The notes under the pieces: model-generated | Database searches by the model: none | The model's input: the letters and a program-made list of their open reading frames with translations, nothing else | What the model was told of the DNA's origin: nothing | Translations under genes and position numbers: made by a program | NCBI GenBank assembly: GCA_002633025.1 | Contig: NMRB01000009.1 | Span: forward strand, 771,691-835,690 | Direction of reading: 5' to 3' | DNA length: 64,000 nt | DNA from: Notospermus geniculatus | Lineage: Eukaryota; Nemertea; Pilidiophora; Heteronemertea; Lineidae | In this document: positions 26,001 through 36,200 of the stretch, piece by piece | How positions within the stretch are numbered: the stretch's first letter is position 1 | Layout: every line of letters begins with the position of its first letter

Positions 26001-28616
26001 TACTTCTACACGTACGACAGCTGACTCTCAGTGTAATCTCAGGTTGTGCATATGTATTTAGTGCAGTGCTTATTCCGAGTCGTTGGGTGTCAGTTTTGAG
26101 TTTTGTTGTGGATTCAAATATTTCCATTTAAAATGAATGGACTGGTAAGGTGCTTGTTTGTCATTGAAGTTCAGGTGTCCCTATATCCATTGTGTCTGAA
26201 TTATTCACATGTACCGGGTAACACATTTTGGTGATGACAACACTTTTTATGTGCACACATTTTCCAGCTGTTAAAGTTGGTAGCAGGTGTTGTTTGAATT
26301 ATATGAACAAAGCTCAGTGAATTATAAGTTGAGATTTGTCTGCTTTAGTCTCTTGTTTTCATTGGGCCTGCATACATGCACATGTAGATGACAATTTGGA
26401 TACAGCTTATGATTCACAATGCCTGGGAGACACAATTTCCTGTTCAGCAGGTATTATCCAAGCTCAAGATTTGAAGTGGTGAGTTCAACAAGGTGTTCTC
26501 ACGGTCTGAGCATATAGTAGGACCATAAATATATCGTATTTTATGGTAGGGCTTAACTGCAGACAACCCCCTATGATTACATGGTGTTCCTTAGGTTATA
26601 CCATTATGTCTGGTATCCTCGTTTAAGTGGGATGAAAATAGGTGTAGTTCTGTCGACTTGAGGCTCTCAGTGGACTGATCTTTTTATCTACTTCAATGCC
26701 GAAGCCCGGTGAGCCAGGACAGTGCATCATGGCACAGGGTGCCATAGGTTTACAGTTTGAGTGACGTCATTAAATGCTGTTTTAATGGGGAATAACGTTA
26801 CAGTGTGCGTCGCAGCAATGACGTCGTTTATATCTCAGTTTAGCAGGTCACAGCACTCTACGTTGTAAGGTCAAAATACGGCCAGCACTGAAATAGTTAA
26901 ATGCTTTCAATGTCAGTAAATTACCGCCAGGGGAATGTTGACCACTCGTCATGAGGTGATCATTGTGAATTATGGTCATTTGCTACACTCATGCCAGGCA
27001 GATTGACATAAGTGACACAGATCATCATAATCAAAAACTTGCCTGGGAATTGGCAGTGCCAGTGTGATGATTCACTGTGTCTGGTCTCCTGTGGATGTTT
27101 TGTTTTGCTTCTCATTTTTTCTTGCTGAAGTTATACCAACTTGGTACCGTAATGGCAGAATCTAATGAGTTGTGGATATATGGCATGGGATGTTTAGTTG
27201 GGGGACCGGTGAGGAGTTACCAGTAGGCCTACTTCTTTCTTTGTGCACCTTAGAAGCATTGTGTTGTGCAACTTTTCACATTGATGCAGCACTTGACAGT
27301 TTGTATGGAGAAAAATTGATGTGCAACAAAAGGGTTAAACACTGTAATGACCTTGGCCATAATGTGTATGAGATATATTCAGGTGTTTTACATGTATATA
27401 TGTATGGGTCATTATGTAAAATACGTCATTCCGTGCAGCTGGTAAGACTTCATTCTTTGCATACGATGGCTCAGGGTTGAAACAACATTGCTTATTTATT
27501 GGAGCTGATACCAAATGCTAATACTCATGCATACATGTAACACAAATGAATTTAGAAAATTGGAACTTAATGCAATTGACTTCACTTCAGTTGTGTCACG
27601 CATATGGATCTACTTTTCTCCTCGCTATGAGTTATTTGGTGTGTTTTGTGTGGAAGAATTCCAGGTTCTTCTGTGGAGGAGAGGAATGAAGATTCTCGTG
27701 CTTTTCATTCCCCTTGTCGAAGGCCTAATGTCTTTCGTTTGTGGTATTGTGTGACTTGAGGCTGTGCATGATTAACTCTGACAGTATGCCTATTAAAGTA
27801 GGCACAGCCCATTATGGCCTGTTACTGTTTGGGTTTTATGAATGGTATAGTGTTACATTGGGGGGGGGGGGGCGATGGTGATCTCTTCGAAACAAAGTTA
27901 CTAACTTACAGTATGTCACATTCCTTGGTCTGTCTCAGAATGTATTGTCATTTTTCAGTTCACTTGACTGTCAAAATTTTCCAAATGAAGCTGGTGTTAT
28001 TGTGGCCAAAAGGGATTTTTATGGCAATCACCATTGTTCATGGTGTCCTTTCTCTCTATCCAGGCATTACTGGCTCTCGGTGACATCATTGGCGAGGCAC
28101 GCCCAAAAGGACTGACAAAATCATCCATCGAGCAACTCCCAACAAAGGTTTATAAGGCAGCACCGAGGAGTGGTAAGGATGAGGAATGCTCGGTATGCAT
28201 GGCAGAGTACGAGGAAGGCGAAAAACTCAGGATTCTGCCGTGCTTTCATAACTTTCACGTCAAATGTATTGACAAATGGATCAAGGTAAGTGCTGTTGGG
28301 TGGTGCAGTGAAAACATTGGCATCAGTCACCTCCGAGTTCAATACCTGGTTTCCTGCTCTTCATGTGATAGAGAGTGTGATTCTCATTGACAGTGCATTT
28401 TTTCTCCGGGCACTCCTGTTTCCTCCTGTTGTATATTAAATTTGCCCAATGTTGTCCATAGAGCTCAAACCAGCTGTATTTGACACTAACAGTAAGCTCT
28501 TGATTTAATATCTACCAGTAAATGGATTTTAAAGATATGCATTCTGAGATGGATTTTGTTGTTTTCAGGATAATGCGACATGCCCAATCTGCAGAGTGCC
28601 GGTGAAATTATCATGA
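20079..28616 (+). CDS. Large RING-H2 E3 ubiquitin ligase
   Basis: Predicted ubiquitin ligase with a C-terminal RING-H2 finger. Coding exons: 20079-20080 (AT of the start codon), 20725-23864, 24182-24267, 24670-24961, 25292-25386, 25562-25678, 28064-28285, 28569-28616. All phases agree, giving 1333 residues. The huge first coding exon is Ser/Asp/Lys-rich and disordered, with acidic patches (SSDEEEDDEF near residue 75, SDTDSSESSDDDV near 720) and SUMO-interaction-like strings VIPI and VVEVTLDDS. It also has about ten imperfect 8-residue repeats of the RRDVGTIT type (residues 746-830). A conserved block follows: a helical DDDEAMARRLQEQMDLEFAQ (UIM-like), GDTAMYLHVAMGMGLLE, an Arg/Gly patch, then ECSVC...LPCFHNFHVKCIDKW...CPIC (residues 1286-1328), ending 15 residues later. 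The finger resembles the RLIM/Arkadia group, but I cannot name an orthologue. The apparent strand is probably an assembly inversion (see findings). Confidence 0.87.
20091..20212. mobile_element. Palindromic MITE in intron 1 of the RING-H2 gene
   Basis: CAGGGTTGGAGCTACCATT at the left and AATGGTAGCTCCAACCCTG at the right, with a nearly complete stem between them (TTTGGCTAAA/TTTAGCCAAA, CCTATTGTTCA/TGAACAATAGG) and a short GTAGTG loop. The same element is at 30291-30401 inverted, because block B is duplicated. Confidence 0.75.
20215..20481. mobile_element. MITE with about 36-bp TIRs adjoining the previous one
   Basis: The ends TAAAGTGTTTTTCACATTGA and TCAATGTGAAAAACACTTTA are inverted repeats extended inward through ACTGGCCAAAGGTACTT. 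The total is 267 bases. It lies directly next to the palindromic element, so most of this short intron is transposon-derived. Confidence 0.75.
22960..23210 (+). repeat. In-frame 24-bp tandem repeats in the RING-H2 gene
   Basis: About ten degenerate 24-base units encode 8-residue repeats of the pattern (R/T)RDVG(T/A)(I/T)(S/T), for example TRRDVGTIRR and ATRTDVGTISRD. They are Arg-rich and low in complexity, between the acidic region and the SIM-like motif. Confidence 0.8.
24063..24170. mobile_element. Partial copy of dispersed hairpin repeat family
   Basis: CCACATGAGAATTACTTCCT, then GTTGGCTGTCAATGGGCAGT and TCACCATTGTTGGTTTCC, match the left half of the element at 48905. The right end is degraded. 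It lies in an intron of the RING-H2 gene. Confidence 0.5.
25687..28063 (+). other. Long intron of the RING-H2 gene
   Basis: No coding exon was found in this 2.4-kb intron. From 27013 on it is the arm that matches 15918-19338. A poly-G run lies at 27861-27872. Confidence 0.6.
28288..28440 (+). mobile_element. tRNA-derived SINE, counterpart of 17399-17551
   Basis: Head GGGTGGTGCAGTGAAAACAT, B-box-like GAGTTCAATACC, and the shared tail GTTTCCTCCTG followed by TTGTA. It lies in the intron between the two RING-encoding exons. Confidence 0.55.
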
Positions 28617-29428
28617 TCTCGCAGCTGAAAGTCGGGGTTGAAACTGAAAGAAGGATATGATGTGGTCACTAAGCTGAATGCCAGGATATTGTAAGCTCAT
28701 TCAGAAAAAGAAACTCGGGGAGGTTAGCCCTTTTTGGCTATATCTCTCATCACTGTTGACAACTTCTGAATATGGACTATGATAAAATATTGGACCATGC
28801 TCTGGATGATCTCGGTGTACCAAATATTCCTGAGATGTTACCTTACGCAGCATTTTACCATCTATGTACACTGCCTGTCATAATTTCTAGTCAAACCCTT
28901 GATGTCACTGCTCAGACTGTGACGACAAAATCTCACTATGCCTAGTTGACTACCGGTATTAGTATGCTCTGTTGGATTGACTACATGTATACAAATGTGT
29001 CATTGCTGAGAATTGATGTCTTAATACCCAGTTGTTGCTCTGTTGTATCTTTTTGGATAGCTAGCACTCAAAATGAGATGTCTATTTGGGTGTTTAAGCT
29101 TTATACATGGTAGCTGGTTTACTGTTGGTTGTCTTCCGTTTGTACACCTGGCATTATTTTCTGTTGTGATATTGTGGAGGCTTCACATTAAGGGCTATTT
29201 TTCAATAGCCTTGTAAGCCATTACAATACATGTACATGTACAAGGTTCAAAAATTGACATCATAGTGAAATTTTATTTGTCTTTGCTGCACCTGCAAAGA
29301 ATATAATACTGTTGGGTCCAGATGAGCACCAATTCCAGGAGCAATCTGAACAACCTTAAAAAGCAGTACGTTTTGAAACTGTTTAGAATAATGGGGCATT
29401 TCCACAGCACAATTCCCCTAAAGTTGAT

Positions 29429-29609
29429 CCTCCACTAGAGAGTTTCCTCATCCAAATTGGCTCTCAATGGTCAATTAACCATTGTAGGTTTCCTTATGGC
29501 TTAGTATTACTCGGAGACCAGTAACACAAACAACAGGCCATGGTGTCTGTGGTTGAGTTGCCCATGGAGATGCATTTTGCTTTGCTTTAGAAAATCTCAA
29601 GTGGAGGAA
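29429..29609. mobile_element. Copy of dispersed hairpin repeat family
   Basis: TCCTCCACTAGAGAGTTTCC at the left and AAAATCTCAAGTGGAGGA at the right are inverted repeats around the family core. The counterpart is 16231-16410. The two copies differ by small indels at the left end. Confidence 0.6.
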
Positions 29610-29922
29610 AGCCTTAATACAGTTCTTGTTCAGAAATCTCGTTGAATGTTCTCATTGCTTCCTATCATGTTGTATCTGTGACCATATACCAAGTGTTGTC
29701 AGATCTGTATATATGGATCTGTTTGTGAATATATGTTCTCACCATCATGAAACAAAATAGGCCTGTACTACTCTGGGAGTTTATAGTATATGCAAATTTA
29801 TATTGTTGTTGGCATTCTTGATGTGTGGTGGAAGATTGTTCCTATGGAAGGGAGCACATGTGAAGAACAGAATTCTCATCCTCCCACAGCAGGGGTTTTT
29901 ACTTCGCTCCTCTTCATGCACN

Positions 29923-30446
29923 AGTAAAAAATACTATCAGAAGGAAGACTTGGGCAGGTGTCCACATACTAGTGTCAGTAGTGACATCAGAGAGAGACTG
30001 CTGTCTACGCTAAAGTGTTTTTCACATTGAACTGGCCAAAGGTACTTAGTTGAACTCAGGAATGTGACCAGATCACATTTACCAAAAGGTAGTGGTGTTG
30101 GACAACACTGACTTGAAAACACATTATAGCTCTTTCATGGTGTCAGCCAAAGCTGGTCAGCCATGACATTGGTTGCCGAGGGTTGTGTAACATTATTATT
30201 TGTGATCATGCCATTACAGTTTAGTGACAAGAGGTCAGCCAAGTACCTTTGGCCAGTTCAATGTGAAAAACACTTTAAACAGGGTTGGAGCTACCATTAC
30301 TTTTTTTAGCCAAAGTAAAGAAAATCCCTATTGTTCACACTACTGAACAATAGGCTTTTCTTTAGTTTGGCTAAAAGAAGACAATGGTAGCTCCAACCCT
30401 GCTAAACTTACATCGTTATTGATGATCTTCGATGATTATCAGCTTC
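29923..30446 (-). repeat. Block B', inverted duplicate of 20046-20569
   Basis: This is the same 524-base sequence as 20046-20569 on the opposite strand. Here it continues without a gap into the sequence upstream of ERGIC2. The minus strand at 30412 onward is the 5' untranslated exon of the RING-H2 gene, with donor AACGAT/GTAAGT. Confidence 0.9.
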
Positions 30447-30560
30447 TGCATGTTTATTTGATGATGTTGGTGAGTGGTGGTGCTACAACAATCACCAGCC
30501 TCCTCCATCATCGTTCGAAATCTTCACGCTATTTAATTTGAAGTTATGACGTTGTTTCTG
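30412..30560 (-). other. Likely 5' untranslated exon 1 of the RING-H2 gene in true orientation
   Basis: On the minus strand the sequence ends ATCAATAACGAT at a consensus GTAAGT donor. In the frame that joins exon 2 there is an in-frame TAG at about 30490 and no ATG after it. The first ATG is therefore made by the splice (AT from here, G from exon 2). The outer end of the exon is not defined by the sequence. Confidence 0.6.
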
Positions 30561-30908
30561 GAACTGGTAGTCAGTCTCTCCTCAACAAGTCTCGAGTCAC
30601 AGCAACTCCTATGGTAGCCTATACAAATAAAGTAGGAGATGAATAGAAGAAATGAAACAACAGCACAGTTTTGTAACTCGGACTTGCATCTCTAGGACAA
30701 CCATTCCTTCCACACTGGTGGTGGTGCAGGCCTTCATGTACATGTACATACAATACACAGTCACAGTGCAAATGCCTAACGTTAGTAGGTTTTGTAGGTG
30801 CACAATGAATCAACGAAATCGGCCATAAATTTTGGCATGAGAGAAAGAATATCCGGCCATTTCGCGGTGTCTTCCAACGAAAAGTTTTTTTCCCAATTAC
30901 TAGAGAGG

Positions 30909-31033
30909 TTTGAACGAGACATTTGTGCCATAAAGCACCAATTCTGTGGATTTTTTCTACTTTTTCAACTNTTTGAACGAGACATTTGTGCCATAAAGCA
31001 CCAATTCTGTGGATTTTTTCTACTTTTTCAACT
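30909..31033. repeat. 62-bp exact direct duplication around a single n
   Basis: 30909-30970 and 30972-31033 are identical and separated by one n (30971). This is what an unmerged contig overlap looks like, so it is probably an assembly scar rather than a biological repeat. Confidence 0.9.
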
Positions 31034-31754
31034 CACTTTTCACCACCATTGTGCCGTCCGCCATGTTCGACGATTAACCAATCAGAAACCGTGTTACACA
31101 TATTTTGTTGCTATTTCCTCCAGAAGTCGATTAATTGGCGCTAGTATCGCGAAGCCAACTGGGCAAAATTTTGTGACGATGAATCCATCAAAACTCTGAT
31201 TCTGGCGTTATTGCTATCGTTTTTGTGATAAACAAGTTCTCCGTATGTAATGACATATTTCACCCTAATCTTTAAGTACATTATCCATCCATCCATCGTC
31301 AGAGCTCATGAAAATATGGTATTAGGCCTACTTCATGAAAAAAAAAATGAATCTGAGAAATGCACGCAGACATGCAGATGATGTACTATATAGTGTACGT
31401 GGCAACAGGGCAGGCATTGTCTTGTGTACAATGGAAGAGAATTCTTTGTTCTATGGACAAAGAGCCATATTGCTCTGTTCAGTCAATCAATATTTAGGCC
31501 TAGGCCTACCTAGTACCTGTAGGCCTACTGCATTGATTGATTGTTTGATTAAACACATTGATTGCATCTTTTGGCGGGTCATGCTAATTACCGTCCACCA
31601 CCGTCTACCACCGTCTTCCACCGTCCACCACCCTTTTTGTACTGTTATTGTACAGTCTTCCACCTCAATATTTATTTAAAACATCTTTTATTTATCTTTC
31701 TCTCAAAAAATAATGTAAACCGCATCAGAATCGCTGAGAATATTCTGTTTTTGG

Positions 31755-32083
31755 CCGTGTTCGGAAAGCTTCCCCGAGGAAATTTCTTCCCCGAGCTTCG
31801 GGGAATGTGAGCATGCCCAGTGAAGGCGAAATTCCGAACGATATTTGCGCTTCCTCGGGGAAAGGTACTACTGTGGGTTGCAGGCGTGAAATGTTCCACG
31901 TTTAGCCAATCAGCATGTCGGATTGGAAAGAAAACGAAATGCATGCCGGGAGTTTCCCCAAGTGAGCGACTCGGCGAGTCGCTCACTTCGGCCAGGCTCG
32001 AGGAAGCCTTGGCAGCCTGCCAAATACCTTACCGAACGCTCTCCCACTTCCCCGAGCCTCCCCGAGGAAGCTTTCCGAACACG
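31755..32083. mobile_element. Second inverted-repeat element nested inside the foldback
   Basis: Ends CGTGTTCGGAAAGCTTCCCC and a stretch ending AAGCTTTCCGAACACG. The interior is GC-rich, with repeated CCCCGAGG/CCTCGGGG and a GAGCGACTCG/CGAGTCGCTC hairpin. It has no coding content. Confidence 0.7.
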
Positions 32084-32091
32084 CTACTTGT

Positions 32092-32224
32092 CATCGTCCA
32101 CCACCACGATTCGTCAATCAGCGCCACCCTCGGATGCCAATGGAACCAGGTTTGATGGCAATGTAGTTCTTCAACTCGCCACCCGATGGTGGCGCTGACT
32201 GACGAATCGTGGTGGTGGACGATG
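32092..32224. repeat. Hairpin within the foldback element
   Basis: CATCGTCCACCACCACGATT and its reverse complement bracket a 133-base stretch, extended inward by CGTCAATCAGCGCCACC. It forms part of the inner end of the right inverted repeat. Confidence 0.75.
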
Positions 32225-33220
32225 AAAAAAACCCGGGGAAAAAACAGAAAATTCTGTGATATTGTCAGCGATTCTGATGCGGTTTACATTATTTTTTTGA
32301 GAGAAAGATAAATAAAAGATGTTTTAAATAAATATTGAGGTGGAAGACTGTACAATAACAGTACTAAAAGGGTGGTGGACGGTGGAAGACGGTGGTCGAC
32401 GGTGGTGGACGGCAATTAGCACGACCGTCTTTTGGCATTGCAATCACCGCATTATTGGCATCAATCAAGCATGACGTAGCGTAGGCTGAGGTCTGTAGGC
32501 CTATTGCTTCAATTTCTTGTTCACTTTTCACCACCATTGTGCCGTCCGCCATGTTCGACGATTAACCAATCAGAAACCGTGTTACACATATTTTGTTGCT
32601 ATTTCCTCCAGAGGTCGATTAATTGGCGCTAGTATCGCGAAGCCAACTGGGCAATATTTTGTGACGATGAATCCATCAAAACTCTGATTCTGGCGTTACT
32701 GCTACCGTTTTTGTGATAAACAAGTTCTCCGTATGTAATGACATATTTCACCCTAATCTTTAAGTACATTATCCATCCATCCATCGTCAGAGCTCATGAA
32801 AATATGGTATTACTTCATGAAAAAAAAATGAATCTGAGAAATGCACGCAGACATGCAGATGATGTACTATGAGTGTACGTGGCAACAGGGCAGGCATTGT
32901 CTTGTGTACAATGGAAGAGAATTCTTTGTTCTATGAACAAAGAGCCATATTGCTCTGTTCAGTCAATCAATATTTAGGCCTAGGCCTACCTAGTACCTGT
33001 ACTGCATTGATTGATTGTTTGATTAAACACATTGATTGCATCTTTTGGCATTGCAATCACCGCATTATTGGCATCAATCAAGCATGACGTAGCGTAGGCT
33101 GAGGTCTGTAGGCCTATTGCTTCAATTTCTTGGCTCTGTGCTTTTTAATGATTGGCTATTGAACAAAGTCATGAAAGTGCTTTCCCAAACCATTTTCAGA
33201 TCCAGTTCAAGTAGCTCACA

Positions 33221-36200
33221 ATGAGAAGAAGAGTAATAGCAGCAAAGAAAGAACCACTGAAAGTGTGGTAAAGGAGCTTGATGCATTTCCGAAGGTGCCA
33301 GAGAGTTATCAGGAGAGTACTGCCGCTGGAGGTGGAGGTATGGCGGGGCAGATTTCTTTTGGATACTGAGACTATATAAAGCACATTTTAACTTGGTCAA
33401 CTTGAGCTTTGTGATCTTTTGTTCCTAATGTCATGGAGTCGATTTTAACACTGACCCAAAATGTTGAGTCTCACTCAGTGAGAGAGGAGTTAGTCAACAG
33501 ATAGTGAATATTGGAGTCACTACTGGCTTATGCATGATGCCTTCTCTTTCAGTTGCAATCTTGACATTTGTGATCATTGTCATTCTGGTTGTATCTGAAA
33601 TCAGATATTATTCAAATACCACATTGAAGTATGATTATGAAGTGGATAAAGAGTTTGATAGGTAGGCAATTGTATTGCTTCTTTCGACTTTTGTTCTATA
33701 AATCCAATGAACCAAATGAATTAGATTTAAAAAAAGATATTCAATCTCAGAAGAAATCTTTGGTGACTTTTCCACTGTGACAATCTGATTGCACTAAATT
33801 TCTTCATCTTTGATTTTCTATATTTCTAGAAAGATAAAAATAAATATCGACATAACTGTGGCCATGCCATGTGACTGTAAGTATACAATAATTCTCCTTA
33901 GTATGAATGTGCCTGATCAACCATCAGTCCTTTATGCCGAGTCCCTTTCCAGTTGGATTTCATTGACTGACCTTTGACCTTCAGTGTAATAGTAAATGAA
34001 GTTCATGCTATGTTTCTCACTTTCAGTACTTGGTGCTGACGTAGTTGATCTCACTGGTGCAAATGCAGAATCATTTGGTTCTCTAAAAGAGGACCCGGCC
34101 TTCTTTGAGTTGTCTCCACTGCAGCAACAATATCAGCAGACCATACAACATGTGAATGGTTACATCAGACAGCAGTATGCGGCGATGCATGAAATACTCT
34201 GGAAGACCGGATATGGTGGAATGTCCGGCATGCCAGCTAGGTAAGGAAAGGTAGCTCCAGTGGAAGAATACTTGTGTGAGTGTGAACAATTGATAGGGTA
34301 TCACCATGTTCTCAAAAATTGATATGCTTGTTTCCAGGGAAACCTCGCCTGAATCAGACGATGAACCTGATAGCTGTCGAATCCATGGTGCATTGATTGT
34401 CAATAAAGTGGCAGGGAATTTCCATATAACAGCTGGAAAGTAAGTTGTCTCACTGGCAGTTGTTTAGTATGCCTGTGGAAGGCCTAAATGGTCTACTGAG
34501 GGCGAGTATGTAGAGTCCTTAGTTCTATGTACACTGTACTGAACTCCTGCTTGAAATGTTCTAAAGGACTTTCATGTGAAGAAGGATTGGACTGCGATGT
34601 GTTTGTACATTGTGTTTGTCAGAGGTTTACACAACTTGTCTCATATCCCACTGCCAACTGTCTGAACCTTGGTTTGAACAGCCTGATCCTCAGTACAATC
34701 TCTGAGAATGAAAAAAGGACAATTACCTTGAACATTCATTCTTCATACTATCAAAATTTATAGAGTGTTGCCCAATTTGCCTAACAATCAACATATCCAC
34801 ACGATGAGTTTGTTTGATGGGGAAAAGAGAATACGTAAGAACTGTAGAAACATTTCGGATAGTGTGCTTCCGTAGACTAACCGAAGGCTGATAACACACC
34901 AGTTGCTTAGCAATAAATCATAATTTCTGTGAAGGACTTTTACAGTGCTGGGATATTTGTCGTGTATCCTGTGATATTGAGTACGGGGTAACCCCCGGTC
35001 TACCCCATTGGTATGAACTGCATCTTCCTTTGTGTGTTGTGATATGAAGTGGTCCCATCAGCTGGCATTGGTACATAACATTACCATTTGTTTGTCTTCT
35101 GTTCATACAGAGCATTAATATCCCCAGAATTTACCGGAGGGAGACATGTTCATGCTTTAAAAATGTGGGACGATGATATGCAACAAATTCGTAAGGAATG
35201 TTTTTCTGAAAAGTAGAAAAGAAAACTGTGTTGTTTTATCTCTCTACCTTTCCTTTCAATGGAGGGCAAATACTCCTGGGTTATGGTGAAAGGGCATGAA
35301 TTTATTGACCTTGCACGAATGATAAAATAATCCTGACTAGGATTAGATTAAGTGAGGCTAGTTGTGATTGGTATGTAAGTGGGATCTTGGATTAGCCAAT
35401 CAAGGAGTCCCTGACATATTTAGATTGACATCTCTATCTTGGTAGGTCAATCCCTGTTTTCCCATCTGGTCATGCCCACTTGGCTATGACAGTTCAAGTA
35501 TCTGGTAAGCTTTTGTTGCATGTGGGCTGTTCTGTTTAGGACTGAGAGACAGATCGAATAATTGTGTGACCCCCCCCCCCTTCTTCATATCCACTATCAA
35601 TGCATTGAGATGCATTTCCAGCAGTCCTCAGTCCTGAACTGCAGCAGTCCCAAATTTCCTCCTGTCCTGCATGCTTATAATTAAGTTAGAAAGGTAGCAT
35701 GCTGACATGTCGTAGTTCTTTCATCTCATCTGTGATCATGCATGCCTGCATCTTTAACCCTTCTGTTGATCGTCAAAGTTAGTTGGGGCTGCTTATTATA
35801 TTACCTGTTGTTTGACCTCCAGGGTTTCAGGGATCTCTTCTACATAGCGCCTGAGGAAGACCCCGATTGGGGTCGAAAATTTGCAAAATATTCGGAGACG
35901 ACTTTCCGATTTATTGTTAACTTTGTGTCAAGGACAATCCCCTGGACAATTGCCCCAGGAAATTTGAAAATATGAAGTGAAAATTTGGGGCTTCATTGCG
36001 TAAAAATTCATTGCATGAAACTGTTTGTTCTTACAATGTTTTGCACTGAGCAGCCTCAATTCATCATAACTGGGTTAGGGTTTGCATAACATTAGATTTG
36101 ATAATAAGTTCTAACTAGCTTGTTTCTCACATCCAGACCACTAAACTTTAAACACATTAAGATTGACGAGCACTTCCACTTTGGTGCTGATATGATGGAG

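Larger units (their letters stand above)
27013..29921 (+). repeat. Arm A, inverted counterpart of 15918-19338
   Basis: 2909 bases comprising the end of the long intron, the last two coding exons and part of the 3' untranslated region of the RING-H2 gene. It ends at a single n (29922) inside a hairpin. It lacks the 512-base MITE present in the other arm. Confidence 0.92.
31576..32428. mobile_element. Foldback element with long TIRs and 8-bp target duplication
   Basis: Ends GGTCATGCTAATTACCGTCC and its near reverse complement; the inverted repeats extend about 180 bases inward through CCACCACCGTC satellites and TTTATTTAAAACATC. CTTTTGGC flanks both sides (31568-31575, 32429-32436), while the second tandem unit has a single CTTTTGGC at the empty site. 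An 8-base duplication suggests a hAT-like or similar transposase. It is non-coding. Confidence 0.85.
31034..33133. repeat. Tandem duplication, first unit interrupted by a foldback element
   Basis: The unit starting CACTTTTCACCACCATTGTG at 31034 recurs at 32523. The second unit (32523-33133) is uninterrupted. The first carries an 853-base insertion at 31576-32428. The open frames at 31335 and 32869 are the same spurious frame in the two units. Confidence 0.88.

Noticed and set aside
31335-33087. Similar plus-strand frames starting MKKKMNL and MSVRGNRAG
   Set aside because: They are the same non-coding stretch in the two units of a tandem duplication and have no family resemblance.
34968-35010. 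Possible fourth ERGIC2 alternative exon after a CTTTTACAG acceptor
   Set aside because: It would start AAT rather than a Lys codon, lacks HxH and has no good donor in phase 1.
35742-35975. Frame containing EEDPDWGRKFAKYS
   Set aside because: It spans the dispersed GACCCC hairpin motif. The 35821 acceptor leads to a stop in the ERGIC2 frame, so it is not an ERGIC2 exon.
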